DNA from: Butyricimonas sp. Marseille-P3923
Lineage (GTDB): Bacteria; Bacteroidota; Bacteroidia; Bacteroidales; Marinifilaceae
Direction of reading: 5' to 3'
DNA: 64,000 nucleotides
Assembly: GCF_900184685.1 (NCBI RefSeq)
Contig: NZ_FXXL01000007.1
Location: 1,612,001 to 1,676,000 of the forward strand
This document shows positions 1 to 8,681 of this stretch, piece by piece (position 1 is the first letter of the stretch; every line of letters begins with the position of its first letter). Under the pieces are notes generated by a model, which worked only from the letters and a program-made list of their open reading frames with translations, had not been told where the DNA came from and searched no databases. A program made the translations under genes and the position numbers.

Positions 1-263
1 ACGTCAAAGCTAATCTTGGTATAAGCCTTAACATCGTCAAGCTGGTAAGCGAAAGTCTGGTTACTTACCTCCCTCAACTTTTCAATTACCCGATCCAAAG
101 ACACGTTCTGCATCTTCAAATCAAATCGTTTCTCCTGTGCCTGTGCGTTCCCCGGGACACTCGACAAGAAAACAAAACCTAATAACAGGTACAAAAACCT
201 GTGAACAAATGCAAGAGGGAATTTTATTACTCCTTTCTTGCAGGTGTAACCGTTTTTTTTCAT
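1..263 (-). CDS. SusC/RagA-type TonB-dependent receptor, N-terminal part (cut by window edge)
   Basis: The 87 visible codons run leftward from an ATG at 261-263 and continue past base 1. The N-terminus is basic (MKKNGYTCKK), followed by a hydrophobic segment ending in NAQAQ, which fits a Sec signal peptide. Next comes an STN (secretin/TonB short N-terminal) domain start: FDLKMQNVSLDRVIEKL, then QTFAYQLDDVKAYTKISFDV. STN-bearing outer-membrane receptors usually signal through a FecR anti-sigma factor, and a fecR gene and an ECF sigma gene lie directly upstream on the same strand. The receptor would import an oligosaccharide or peptide ligand across the outer membrane; the ligand cannot be told from this fragment. 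Identity as STN-type SusC is well supported; the rest is outside the window. Confidence 0.88.
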   Translation of the reverse strand, partial: MKKNGYTCKKGVIKFPLAFVHRFLYLLLGFVFLSSVPGNAQAQEKRFDLKMQNVSLDRVIEKLREVSNQTFAYQLDDVKAYTKISFD

Positions 264-295
264 AATTTTGAATTGAATTTTAAAATAACAACTAG

Positions 296-346
296 TTCTC
301 GCTCTGCGAGAATATAGAGAACGGGAAGTTTCGCGAGAACTTCCCG
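296..346 (-). terminator. two stem-loops between fecR and susC
   Basis: Two perfect hairpins sit in the 88-base gap. Bases 322-330 pair with 338-346 (CGGGAAGTT / AACTTCCCG, loop TCGCGAG). Bases 296-302 pair with 306-312 (TTCTCGC / GCGAGAA). No long T-run follows on the leftward strand, so they may act as a partial attenuator or RNA-processing site that sets the fecR:susC ratio rather than as a full terminator. Confidence 0.5.
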
Positions 347-351
347 CTTTT

Positions 352-1497
352 CTATTCATTACGTCTTACTTCGATCACGTCATCTTTTTTAACAAAACAA
401 ATCTTTTTCGTGTTTTCTAGAATCTCCAGCACGCTGTCGATATCCTCGTAACGTTTCGTTTCCACGGAAAAAAGCATACTCCCGAGATCCCGGTCGTTAA
501 AACGAACTGTCACGTCATACCAATCACTCAAAGCCCTCATGATCTCGAATAACGAACGCTCCTTGAAATAAAACCGGTCGTTCAACCATGCCGTATTGAC
601 ATCCACATCCGCCTCCTGCACGCGGATACCTTTATCACCCGTGGCAATCACCCCCTCCTGCCCCGGGAGCAACACCACCGAATCCCGTGAATCACTCAAA
701 CACACGGAACCGCTGACCAACGTCGTACGACTCGGTTGTTCATTGTAACAGGAAATATTGAATTGCGTTCCCAATACTGTAACGCTATTATCCGCAAAAT
801 GAACGACAAAAGGTCTTGTATTGTCCGGGACAACCTCGAAATACGCCTCCCCCTCTATCCACACTTCCCGGGTCGTTCCGGTAAAAGGCACCCGATAACG
901 AAGAACGGTATTCGTGTTCATCCGCACGTGGCTACCGTCGCCGAGCACCAACGAGAATTCCGCTTGCCGCGGCACCCGTATCGTGTGCCACACGGGTTCC
1001 TCCACGGCACCCGTATCCGTTGCGTAAGTTAACTCCTTCCCTTTCTGTTTCACGGCTACCTCGTTTTGACGTTGCAAACAATCGATCCCCGCGGAATCCA
1101 AAACATACTCTTTGTCACTCACGGAAATCGTCGGTAAATTACTCGCCACGGGCACAATCATCAAAGGTTTTACTTGCTTCTGAGTCGGGAAATACAACCA
1201 CAACGCCACCGTCAATGCCGCCACCACGCAAACTGCAACTGCCGAATACCTCAACACGAGGCGACGTCCCCGTCCCTTGGACAAATACCTCTTCCGGAAA
1301 ACCTCCCATTCCTCTTGCCCCGTCGGCTCCCAACACACACGGGGAAGATTTACCTCTATATCATCATAAAGTTCCTGTAAAGGCAATTCCTTCCCCGGGG
1401 CACGAACCTCCCCCTCTTCCCGGCTCACCTTCTCCTCCGCCAGACGCTTCGCGAATTGCCTCGCCAAATCTATTCGTTTTTCTATTTCACGCTTCAT
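352..1497 (-). CDS. FecR-family anti-sigma factor
   Basis: Inner-membrane anti-sigma/sigma-regulator of the FecR type. About 80 N-terminal residues are cytoplasmic and charged. A basic stretch (KGRGRR) precedes one membrane helix (RYSAVAVCVVAALTVALWLY), and then a periplasmic FecR domain contains the typical LGDGSHVRMNTNTVLRY and GEAYFEV motifs. The C-terminus matches the DUF4974-type domain seen in Bacteroidota FecR proteins. The gene lies between the ECF sigma gene (upstream) and the SusC gene (downstream), the standard order for cell-surface signalling: the receptor STN domain contacts FecR, which releases the sigma factor. The start chosen is the ATG giving MKREIEKRIDL; an in-frame ATG eight codons earlier (1521) is possible but adds an atypical MMCIKTSA. 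Confidence 0.92.
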   Translation of the reverse strand: MKREIEKRIDLARQFAKRLAEEKVSREEGEVRAPGKELPLQELYDDIEVNLPRVCWEPTGQEEWEVFRKRYLSKGRGRRLVLRYSAVAVCVVAALTVALWLYFPTQKQVKPLMIVPVASNLPTISVSDKEYVLDSAGIDCLQRQNEVAVKQKGKELTYATDTGAVEEPVWHTIRVPRQAEFSLVLGDGSHVRMNTNTVLRYRVPFTGTTREVWIEGEAYFEVVPDNTRPFVVHFADNSVTVLGTQFNISCYNEQPSRTTLVSGSVCLSDSRDSVVLLPGQEGVIATGDKGIRVQEADVDVNTAWLNDRFYFKERSLFEIMRALSDWYDVTVRFNDRDLGSMLFSVETKRYEDIDSVLEILENTKKICFVKKDDVIEVRRNE

Positions 1498-1560
1498 CGC
1501 ACTTGTTTTAATACACATCATACGAAGAAGTCGAAAAAACGGGTGAATGGAAAATATAAT

Positions 1561-2097
1561 TTAGATGAATATTTTCAACAGCACGGATACAATATACTGG
1601 TTACTAATCATTTCTCTCAACTTCTCGTAAGCATTTTTTTTCAAAGTCTTTACCGTGTTGATCGAAACACTTAACTCGTCGGCAATCTCTTGCAGTGAAT
1701 ACCCCTGCAACGTGAGTGTGGCAATCTGCCGGGAACGTTCGGGCAACTTATTCACGGCCCCGCGCACGATCCGGTAAGTTTCATTACGCGTCACCTCGTC
1801 CAGAAAAAACTCCTCACCGTAAACCTCGTCCTTCAATTCCTGAAACTTACTCTCGATCACTTTTTGCAATCGCAAATGATCCAAACATTTATTCCGTGCC
1901 GACGTGTACAAAAAAGAAAGGATCTCCTTCTCCGAGAAAACCGGATTAAAATGATTCCAAAGCGAGAAAAACGAATCTTGGGCTACATCCCGTGCCAACT
2001 CCTCATCCTTTAGATAGGAGCTACAAAAATCCCGTATAGCTTGAAAATATTCAAGATATATCGTTTCAAATCGCTTTTGATTTTCAGATGTAACCAT
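1561..2097 (-). CDS. ECF-type RNA polymerase sigma factor
   Basis: 178-residue sigma-70 of the ECF group. The sigma2 region is seen in YLKDEELARDVAQDSFFSLW and the sigma4 helix-turn-helix in SLQEIADELSVSINTVKTLKKNA. It should direct transcription of the downstream fecR-susC genes under FecR control. The open frame extends 33 codons further upstream, but that extension is hydrophobic and unlike any sigma factor, and the ATG at 2095-2097 (MVTSENQKRF) starts the family-typical N-terminus. A TACCTTTG promoter box lies 36 bases upstream of this start, which would place transcription start inside the longer frame and supports the shorter protein. Confidence 0.93.
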   Translation of the reverse strand: MVTSENQKRFETIYLEYFQAIRDFCSSYLKDEELARDVAQDSFFSLWNHFNPVFSEKEILSFLYTSARNKCLDHLRLQKVIESKFQELKDEVYGEEFFLDEVTRNETYRIVRGAVNKLPERSRQIATLTLQGYSLQEIADELSVSINTVKTLKKNAYEKLREMISNQYIVSVLLKIFI

Positions 2098-2132
2098 TAC
2101 TCCTATCACCCGTATTACGTGACTTAACACGA

Positions 2133-2140
2133 CAAAGGTA
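2133..2140 (-). promoter_or_regulatory. -7 promoter box (TACCTTTG) for the ECF sigma gene
   Basis: Read leftward, TACCTTTG matches the Bacteroidota -7 consensus TAnnTTTG. A TTTG lies 22 nt upstream (2163-2166), slightly wider than the usual 18-21 nt. It is placed 36 bases before the ATG at 2097. Confidence 0.55.
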
Positions 2141-2180
2141 TATATTTTCATCAATAACGCATCAAACAAAAAAGAAATTA

Positions 2181-2188
2181 TAACTTTG
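2181..2188 (+). promoter_or_regulatory. -7 promoter box (TAACTTTG) for the metallophosphoesterase gene
   Basis: TAACTTTG fits TAnnTTTG and sits 27 bases before the ATG at 2215. No clear -33 TTTG was found at the usual spacing. It is divergent from the box at 2133-2140. Confidence 0.5.
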
Positions 2189-2214
2189 AGTTTCAAAAAA
2201 TATACTCGTGAACT

Positions 2215-3381
2215 ATGATCGAAAAATTAGCCATCTATTTTATATTCTTACTCGTTATTCCGGACATCTATATTTACAAGCTATATATCAAACGGCATAT
2301 CGCCAACCGACGTACCCGATTGCTGTGGTTCGTGCCGTCGGTTATCTTGATGCTTGGTCTTCTATGGATATTACTGTTTTCACGAGGCGGACACGGCGGA
2401 CAATCTTTTATCGGGATTTTCACGATCACGTACCTTGCCATCGTGCTGTCCAAGGTGATTTTTTCCATTTGTTCGCTACTCGACCTGCCGACAAGATACA
2501 CGCTGAAATTACAGTCCCATCCCTTCGCGTGGTTAGGTGTTGTCGCGGGAGCCGCCACGATGTTGGTCATTTTGTACGGCACATTTTGGGGACGGAAACA
2601 ATTCGAGGTAAAACAGATCGTTTTCACGTCTCCCGATCTCCCCGCAGCTTTCGACGGCTACCGGGTGGCACAGGTTTCGGATATACACACCGGAAGCTGG
2701 CACGATAACCGGGAGGCGTTGCGAGAAGCAGTCGATCTCGTCAACGCCCAACGGGCAGACATCATCGTGTTCACGGGTGACCTTGTAAATAACGAGGCAG
2801 CGGAGATCGATCCTTTCGAGGATATTCTCTCCCGCCTGCAAGCCCCCGACGGGGTGTATTCCGTACTCGGGAATCATGATTACAGCCCGTACCGTCATTG
2901 GGCGAGCAAGAAAGCTCGTGAAAAGAACCTGCAAGACATCAAGGAACGACAAGCCGCCATGGGGTGGTATCTACTTGACAATAAACACGTGATGCTGCAC
3001 CGTGGTACGGATAGCATTGCCTTGATCGGTGTCGGGGACGATGGCGGACGTACTCTCGACCGATACAGCGATCTCCCTCTCGCCATGCGAGGCTCGGAAC
3101 AAACCGCTTTCAAGCTGTTGTTGAGTCATACCCCCACGCACTGGCGTCGGGAAGTGCTCGACACGGACATCGATCTCACGCTTTCCGGGCACACGCACGC
3201 CATGCAATTCGCCCTCGGTCGCCTCTCTCCCTCCTCCCTCATGTACCCCGAATGGAGCGGACTATACATGGAAGGTTCGCGAGGTCTGTACGTCAACGTC
3301 GGGCTGGGATTCATCGGGCTTATGCCCTTGCGTTTCGGTGCATGGCCGGAAATCACGGTCATCACGCTGAAAAAAATGTAG
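2215..3381 (+). CDS. membrane-anchored metallophosphoesterase (YkuE-like)
   Basis: 388 residues. About four membrane helices fill the first 130 residues, followed by a calcineurin-like phosphoesterase domain. All metal-binding motifs are visible in order: SDIHTG (near residue 157), FTGDLVNN, LGNHDYS, LSHTPTH and SGHTHAMQ. This architecture matches the YkuE group, whose members act on phosphoesters such as UDP-linked lipid precursors or cyclic nucleotides; the substrate here is unknown. The gene stands alone, divergent from the ECF sigma gene, with its own -7 box. The catalytic domain probably faces the cytoplasm or periplasm depending on helix number, which the sequence alone does not settle. 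Confidence 0.9.
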   Translation: MIEKLAIYFIFLLVIPDIYIYKLYIKRHIANRRTRLLWFVPSVILMLGLLWILLFSRGGHGGQSFIGIFTITYLAIVLSKVIFSICSLLDLPTRYTLKLQSHPFAWLGVVAGAATMLVILYGTFWGRKQFEVKQIVFTSPDLPAAFDGYRVAQVSDIHTGSWHDNREALREAVDLVNAQRADIIVFTGDLVNNEAAEIDPFEDILSRLQAPDGVYSVLGNHDYSPYRHWASKKAREKNLQDIKERQAAMGWYLLDNKHVMLHRGTDSIALIGVGDDGGRTLDRYSDLPLAMRGSEQTAFKLLLSHTPTHWRREVLDTDIDLTLSGHTHAMQFALGRLSPSSLMYPEWSGLYMEGSRGLYVNVGLGFIGLMPLRFGAWPEITVITLKKM

Positions 3382-3404
3382 GATTCAGAACCGAAGCAAG
3401 GCTG

Positions 3405-3618
3405 TAACTTAGCTCCTCCTCTGTTTATAGAGGAGGTGGCAGCGAAGCTGACGGAGGAGTTTGTGATCACGGTATTCAAGAACTCCCTCCCCCCTTCGGG
3501 GTATTGAGCCCGGAAACCGGTCTCGAACTGGCTCTCGCTCGGCAACAAGGAAGCAAGCTTCCCTGCTGCCCTCGCTTACTCGCCAGTTTCCCTCTATAAA
3601 CAGAGGGAGAGCTAGTTA
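3405..3618. repeat. MITE-like element bounded by ~30-bp imperfect inverted repeats
   Basis: This fills most of the 342-base gene-free gap. The left arm (about 3405-3437) reads TAACTTAGCTC then CCTCTGTTTATAGAGG. The right arm (about 3589-3618) is its near-perfect reverse complement (CCTCTATAAACAGAGG then GAGCTAGTTA). The interior holds TGGCAGCGAAGCTGACGG and CTCCCTCCCCCCTTC, both found again at 44516-44640. No coding frame of interest is inside. The size and arms suggest a small non-autonomous transposable or palindromic repeat. Confidence 0.55.
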
Positions 3619-3723
3619 CTCTCTCCGCTTCGGGAATCCTTTCATTTCAAATTCTAAATTTCCCGTTCCGGTGACACTTTTCGCCCGTTCGGGTGTTTTG
3701 AGTGAAACTAAAATCACAAAAGT

Positions 3724-5121
3724 ATGTTATACCTTAAAACAATCACGTTATTATTCTTTTTACCGTTACTCGGTTGTACTTCCACGCCGCATGCGTGGCA
3801 GGGACAAGCAGGCAGTAAACGGATTTTTATCGAGTTACAAACTACACCGGAGGGAATAAACCGGGCTTTCCTGTCGCTCCCGGAACAATGGGTAAACAAC
3901 GCAGAAGCGGATTCGCTCATCTTCTCCGACAAGGACATTCTGGCAATTGTCGAGCGGGACGGTATTCAGTTTGAAGGGACATTCCATTCCGGCAAGGATT
4001 CTATTCGGGCAAAAGTGACAACGTACGGGAAAACCCGGGAATTCAATCTTGGCAAGGTCGACAGTCTGCAACCTCTCTACTTCCCACAAAATCCCCGTCC
4101 CCCCTATCCTTACCGTTCCGAAGACATCACCTATACCTCGTGCGACTCCATACAGGTAGCGGGGACGTTGACCGTTCCGCGAGGGAAAGGACCTTTCCCG
4201 GCAGCGATTATCATATCCGGTACCGGAAAGCAAGACCGTGACGGCACGTTCTCCGGTCACAAACCTTTCTTTCGCGTGGCCGATGAACTGACGAGGCGGG
4301 GATTTATTGTCCTGCGGACAGACGACCGGGGAACGGGACAGACAAACGGTATATATGAAATGGCTACCACGAGAGATTTTGCCCGTGACGCGCAAGCAGG
4401 CATCGATTACTTGAAAACACGTCCCGAAACCGACAAAGAACGTATCGGGGTTATCGGGCACAGCGAAGGCGGTCAAGTGGCATTTATACTTGGGGCAGAA
4501 TCTCCCGATGTTTCATTCGTGGTTTCCCTCGCGGGTGTCGGCGTGGACGGTTTGCAGATTCTGGAATTGCAGAATAAAGCGATTCTTGAAACCACCCCGG
4601 GCATCACTTCCGCGCAAGTGGGACAGTTTATGGATTTATTCAACACTCTTTTTCAAACGGTACATTCCGTTCCTCTCGAGCAGCCTCTTGAACGCCCCCT
4701 GCGTACCGCTTTCGACAATTGGATATCCCGTCAGGACAAGGCGACTCTCGAAGCTGTAAACCTCACCGACGGCAGGGAGGAATCCTTTTTCAGCCGCTAC
4801 CTTTATCAGGCACAAAGTCGCTGGTATCGTGAAATGGTGCAATACAATCCTGCCGATTATATCCCGAGGATTACTTGTCCCGTGCTGGCACTCAACGGCG
4901 ACCGGGATATCATGGTTCCCTCTGACGAGAACCTTGCTTCGATAAAAAAACTGTTGGATGAAGGTGGCAATACCCGCTATAAAATCGTGGAACTCCCCGG
5001 CTTGAATCATATGTTCCAACGCTGTGTTACCGGAACACGGGAAGAAATACCCGATCTTGAAGATGTATTCTCGGAAGAAGCCTTACAAATACTGGGTGAC
5101 TGGTTGGAAACCAATAAATAA
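3724..5121 (+). CDS. secreted lipoprotein alpha/beta hydrolase (S9/S33-like serine esterase or peptidase)
   Basis: 465 residues. The N-terminus is a lipoprotein signal with lipobox LLGC at residue ~18, so the enzyme is expected to be lipid-anchored outside the cytoplasm. A ~120-residue N-terminal beta-rich region precedes an alpha/beta hydrolase fold. Landmarks are ISGTGKQDRDG, LRTDDRGTGQTNG, the nucleophile elbow GHSEGG (Ser near residue 246), the acid region LALNGDRDIMVP and the His region GLNHMFQ. Family members are esterases, acyl hydrolases or prolyl-oligopeptidase-like enzymes, and the substrate cannot be read from sequence. It is a single-gene unit ending in a strong bidirectional terminator shared with the SusCD/TlpA operon coming from the right. 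Confidence 0.88.
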   Translation: MLYLKTITLLFFLPLLGCTSTPHAWQGQAGSKRIFIELQTTPEGINRAFLSLPEQWVNNAEADSLIFSDKDILAIVERDGIQFEGTFHSGKDSIRAKVTTYGKTREFNLGKVDSLQPLYFPQNPRPPYPYRSEDITYTSCDSIQVAGTLTVPRGKGPFPAAIIISGTGKQDRDGTFSGHKPFFRVADELTRRGFIVLRTDDRGTGQTNGIYEMATTRDFARDAQAGIDYLKTRPETDKERIGVIGHSEGGQVAFILGAESPDVSFVVSLAGVGVDGLQILELQNKAILETTPGITSAQVGQFMDLFNTLFQTVHSVPLEQPLERPLRTAFDNWISRQDKATLEAVNLTDGREESFFSRYLYQAQSRWYREMVQYNPADYIPRITCPVLALNGDRDIMVPSDENLASIKKLLDEGGNTRYKIVELPGLNHMFQRCVTGTREEIPDLEDVFSEEALQILGDWLETNK

Positions 5122-5124
5122 TAA

Positions 5125-5155
5125 AAACGGGAGAGTCGGTAACACTCTCCCGTTT
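5125..5155. terminator. bidirectional hairpin terminator
   Basis: A 12-bp perfect stem (AAACGGGAGAGT / ACTCTCCCGTTT, arms 5125-5136 and 5144-5155) has a 7-base loop. The A-rich left and T-rich right flanks let it serve both the hydrolase gene (rightward) and the TlpA gene (leftward, stop at 5169). Confidence 0.85.
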
Positions 5156-5168
5156 CTATTCATTTCGT

Positions 5169-7148
5169 TTATTCCGCCTTTAATGTTTCTATCACGAAGC
5201 TAACCTCTTCCGCCAAAGCAGAGGGGCTACCCATGTACCCGCCCACGCTCCAACGCAGGTTTCCCTCTCCGTCAATAATCATCTTGTGGGGAATACCGGA
5301 GAATTTAAACGCTTTGCAATATGCGTCGTAAACAGCCGACCGAGTACCCGTTTGGGGATTCACGTTATCGACAAGCACGTCAAGAGAATAATTTTTCTCT
5401 TTCAGAAATTCCCTGATCTTCTGCCGGAAATCGGCTTTTGTTTCCATCGTGGCGATAAAATAGAAAGCCACGTCAGGATCATTCTTGTACTTGTTCACCG
5501 CCATCTGCATTCCCGGCAAAGATGCTTTACAGGGAGCGCACCACGTTGCCCAGAAGTCCAACACGATAATCTTTCCTTTCATCTTGGAAAGATCAACCTT
5601 TTTCCCGTCCAAATCTTCCAAGGCATAAAGCGTGATCTTTTCTTTAATCATCGACTCTTTCAAATGCGCCTGCATCTCCTGCTGCTTTTCCCGTGACTTC
5701 AAAGAATTGACATAAGCATCAAAATCCTTGTCATTCTTGTGTGTCTTCAAGTAATCGGCACGCAAAATATCCAACATCCCGGGAGTCACGGCATCTTCCC
5801 GAACCCCGGCAATGATAGTCGGAATCACGAGCGAGGAATAATCGTTCTTCTGTAACAACTGCACGTACAGTTCATTGTAAACGGCTGACTTGTAAGCGTA
5901 AATATCCTTTATCTCCTCCATCAGTTCCAAGGCTTCGGCAGGTGACCCGGTGGCAGCCAGCACGGAAGCATGGGCAAGAATCATGTCTTTTCCTCTGGCG
6001 AGCAGTTGCTGTTTCCATTCCCGGTCGGAATACACCCGGGCAGAACCCTCGCAGGGACGGGTCATCACCTCGTCATAGATCAACTTCGCGAAAGGCAATA
6101 CCTGTTCCGGCGTCCGCTGGTTCGTGCTCAAAGGTACTTGTACCATATGCCAGTAGAAGGTGAGCAACAAATTCTGGGGCACATCATGAATATACTTGTA
6201 CAACTGGCTGTAATCGTCCTTCTTGATAATAGGCTGATAAACCACCGATTGGAATATCTTACCAAGGTACATACCGGTCATTTCCGTTTCCGTGTCTCGG
6301 AATTTCTCCACAGGAAAACGCTTCAGAAATGCCTCGAACTCGGGCGTCTTCGCGTCCGGATCGCTAATTCTGAATATACGCCATATCTCCCGGTCACGAG
6401 CGAGAATCCCGTCAGGGTATTCCTTTAATATACGCTGTTCCACAACGGCGGCAACCGCTGTATCCTTAACGATATTCCGGGCAACTTCCAATGCTTTCAA
6501 GAGGGTTTCCTCGTCCACCTCGGGCAAGTTCACGATAAAATTCACATCGCTCAACATCTGCTCGTGTTTCTCTCCCGGCATCATTTGATTCAATAACTTG
6601 GCAGCGTAATAAAACACGTACCGCCGTGCTCCCGGATCTTTCAGTAACTGTTGATTAAGCCAGAAACGCATCACGTCATCATCAATATAAGCCTCTTCCT
6701 CGCAATAACCGGGTAACGATTCCAACTTCTTGTTGCGCAGCATACCCCATCCGATGTACGACGTGGGCAAGTTCCGCCCGTCCCGGTCGAAAGTCATCGT
6801 GGCATAAGTCGCGCGTCCGCCCGAATCCTGCTTGTCACCCGCGTAAAATTTACATACCACCAACGCGCACCGGTCAGGAATCATGCAAGTAGCCTCCCAA
6901 GCCGTGTCGTTTTTCACCAGATTCAAGTCTTCCGCCTCCCAGCGTAGATCCTGCCAGTAATAGACCGTCCCGTGAACAGTCTCTTCCCCGGCAAGCGAAG
7001 TCAACGAGTTATCATACGTGAACTTCACCTCCTGCCCCACGACAGGCACTAGCGGAATAATATGAAACGGTCTGCGATTTTGCGCACTCAAAGCGCACGA
7101 GATAAACAGAAGTACCACGATACTTCCTAACAATGTGATTTTTTTCAT
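5169..7148 (-). CDS. TlpA-type thioredoxin-domain lipoprotein, last gene of a SusCD locus
   Basis: 659 residues. The signal peptide (MKKITLLGSIVVLLFISCALSAQ) contains a possible lipobox ISCA, though a signal-peptidase-I site at SAQ is also plausible. A beta-sandwich-like N-terminal domain (residues ~25-130) and a long helical middle are followed by a C-terminal TlpA/AhpC-TSA domain. That domain has FWATWCAPC (WCAPC at residues 536-540) and the cis-Pro motif SGIPH, so the redox centre is intact. Such proteins act in the periplasm or at the surface in thiol-disulfide exchange. It is transcribed after SusD, 111 bases downstream across a repeat-derived hairpin; a job in processing disulfide-containing substrates of the locus is inference. 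Confidence 0.87.
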   Translation of the reverse strand: MKKITLLGSIVVLLFISCALSAQNRRPFHIIPLVPVVGQEVKFTYDNSLTSLAGEETVHGTVYYWQDLRWEAEDLNLVKNDTAWEATCMIPDRCALVVCKFYAGDKQDSGGRATYATMTFDRDGRNLPTSYIGWGMLRNKKLESLPGYCEEEAYIDDDVMRFWLNQQLLKDPGARRYVFYYAAKLLNQMMPGEKHEQMLSDVNFIVNLPEVDEETLLKALEVARNIVKDTAVAAVVEQRILKEYPDGILARDREIWRIFRISDPDAKTPEFEAFLKRFPVEKFRDTETEMTGMYLGKIFQSVVYQPIIKKDDYSQLYKYIHDVPQNLLLTFYWHMVQVPLSTNQRTPEQVLPFAKLIYDEVMTRPCEGSARVYSDREWKQQLLARGKDMILAHASVLAATGSPAEALELMEEIKDIYAYKSAVYNELYVQLLQKNDYSSLVIPTIIAGVREDAVTPGMLDILRADYLKTHKNDKDFDAYVNSLKSREKQQEMQAHLKESMIKEKITLYALEDLDGKKVDLSKMKGKIIVLDFWATWCAPCKASLPGMQMAVNKYKNDPDVAFYFIATMETKADFRQKIREFLKEKNYSLDVLVDNVNPQTGTRSAVYDAYCKAFKFSGIPHKMIIDGEGNLRWSVGGYMGSPSALAEEVSFVIETLKAE

Positions 7149-7165
7149 ACAATACGAATTAACAA

Positions 7166-7255
7166 GTTTATAAAGTTTATAAGGTTCATAAAGTTTATAA
7201 AGTAATAGGCATACCTAACCTTATGAACTTTATAACTTTATGAACCTTACGAACT
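7166..7255. repeat. inverted array of 9-nt TTTATAAAG/TTTATAAGG units
   Basis: The left half (from 7166) repeats GTTTATAAA and GGTTCATAAAG units. The right half (about 7217-7255) carries the reverse-complement units (TTATGAACTTTATAACTTTATGAACC). The two halves could form a long AT-rich hairpin between the SusD and TlpA genes. It belongs to the same family as 34036-34146, 36030-36087 and 55352-55450. Confidence 0.7.
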
Positions 7256-7259
7256 CTTT

Positions 7260-8678
7260 TTATTCTATCTGCCCAATCTCCGGGTTTTCCTCCAAGTACA
7301 ACTCGCCCATCGGGAACGTGTAGCGTACCGCACCGGGTTGTAAAGTATAAGTAGTACCTTTAAACACGCGGGTAACGGTCTGTGTCGGGAAATCGGGATC
7401 GTTCGCCAGACGGCGTTGATCCATCCAGCGCAACCCGCGACACATCAACTCTTTCCGTCGCTCTTGCAACACGTGTCCCAAAGCCTCGGTCGCGGTCGCA
7501 GCACTTAACGTATAGTACTCGTCCGGGGAGAAACGATATTCCCGCAGAGTGTTCAGGATATTCATCGCCTCCGTCGTCTTTCCCTCGCGAGCCCAACATT
7601 CCGCTTCAATCAACATCATTTCCGGCACAGAGGGACCCATGCTACGGGATTCATACTTCGGGTAACTACTATTATACAAATGATTCTTGAAATAGATCCG
7701 TCCCGTGTACTCCACGCCTAACTCGGACATCGGTCTGGTGAAATACAAGTAACGCAGGTCATAATCCCGGTCAAACAAGTTCAACAAACCATCACTCAAC
7801 ACAAGATCAACGGCACTATAAGAAGTTAACGAGAAAGTCGTTCTCGGCATCTTGGCAAGTATCACTTCCTTGTCCTTCAAGTTTTCCGGGTAAGTTACCG
7901 CATCACCGATATAAAGATTCAGATTCTCCAGTCCACTCTGCAACTTCAACGCTTCCACGGCATTAGCCTTTGCCTCCGTGTAATTCCCCATCAGCAAATA
8001 AGCCCTCGCTTTCAAGGCGTAAACGGCACATTTACTCGGGTAGAAATTGAACTGCGATACGTCCGGCAGATACTCGAAAGCATCGTTCAAATCACTGATA
8101 ATCTGCTCGTACACCCTCTCCACGGACGCACGGGGCAAAGAACCCTCCACGCGGGGAGTCGTCAATAAAGGCACCCCCTGATCGGTCGCAGCAGTCGCAG
8201 CGTTATAGGGCTTACCGTACACGTTCACCAATGCCAGATAAGCATCGGCACGATGCACGAGCGCCTCGGCACGGATCGATAGTTTCTCTGCCTGCGTTCC
8301 GTTTTTACTACCCATCACCTCATCGATCACCACGTTACAATTATAAATCACTTGATAAACGGCATTCATCTCCTGATCATTTTCCGACTGACTGTAAATC
8401 TCGTCCGCCCACGTGTATATCGGGATAAACTTATCCGTTTCGTATACAGCGTTCTGCTGCGTTTCATCGGACATATTGATGTCGTCCGAAGCCACATCAT
8501 GGTACGCAAGCGTGTACTTGAAATTCTCCGTGTTATTCATCAGGTAACGGTAATTCACCGTTTCCTCCGGGATCAATTTCCCCTTCGTCTTGATATCCAC
8601 CCAATCCGAGCAGGCGGAAAGCGAACAGGAAAGCCCGACAACCAAACTCAATAATATATTCTTGTTCATATCGTTCAT
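7260..8678 (-). CDS. SusD/RagB-family nutrient-binding lipoprotein
   Basis: 472 residues. Lipoprotein signal with lipobox LSAC (SLSACSDWVDIK), then the SusD fold. Recognisable features are the N-terminal TPR-like half (NCNVVIDEVM, AEALVHRADAYLALVNVYGKPY) and the C-terminal family signature EMMLIEAECWAREGKTTEAM with LQERRKELMCRGLRWMDQRR. It caps the SusC barrel at the outer-membrane surface and binds the imported ligand. The ATG lies 3 bases after the SusC stop, so translation is probably coupled. A second ATG (MNKN) 9 bases later is also possible. The ligand is not predictable; no glycoside hydrolase sits nearby, and the partner is a thioredoxin-fold protein, which argues against a classic polysaccharide locus. 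Confidence 0.94.
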   Translation of the reverse strand: MNDMNKNILLSLVVGLSCSLSACSDWVDIKTKGKLIPEETVNYRYLMNNTENFKYTLAYHDVASDDINMSDETQQNAVYETDKFIPIYTWADEIYSQSENDQEMNAVYQVIYNCNVVIDEVMGSKNGTQAEKLSIRAEALVHRADAYLALVNVYGKPYNAATAATDQGVPLLTTPRVEGSLPRASVERVYEQIISDLNDAFEYLPDVSQFNFYPSKCAVYALKARAYLLMGNYTEAKANAVEALKLQSGLENLNLYIGDAVTYPENLKDKEVILAKMPRTTFSLTSYSAVDLVLSDGLLNLFDRDYDLRYLYFTRPMSELGVEYTGRIYFKNHLYNSSYPKYESRSMGPSVPEMMLIEAECWAREGKTTEAMNILNTLREYRFSPDEYYTLSAATATEALGHVLQERRKELMCRGLRWMDQRRLANDPDFPTQTVTRVFKGTTYTLQPGAVRYTFPMGELYLEENPEIGQIE

Positions 8679-8681
8679 GCT

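Noticed and set aside
2098-2196. 33-codon hydrophobic extension of the ECF sigma factor
   Set aside because: It covers the gene's own -7 box and does not fit sigma-factor architecture.
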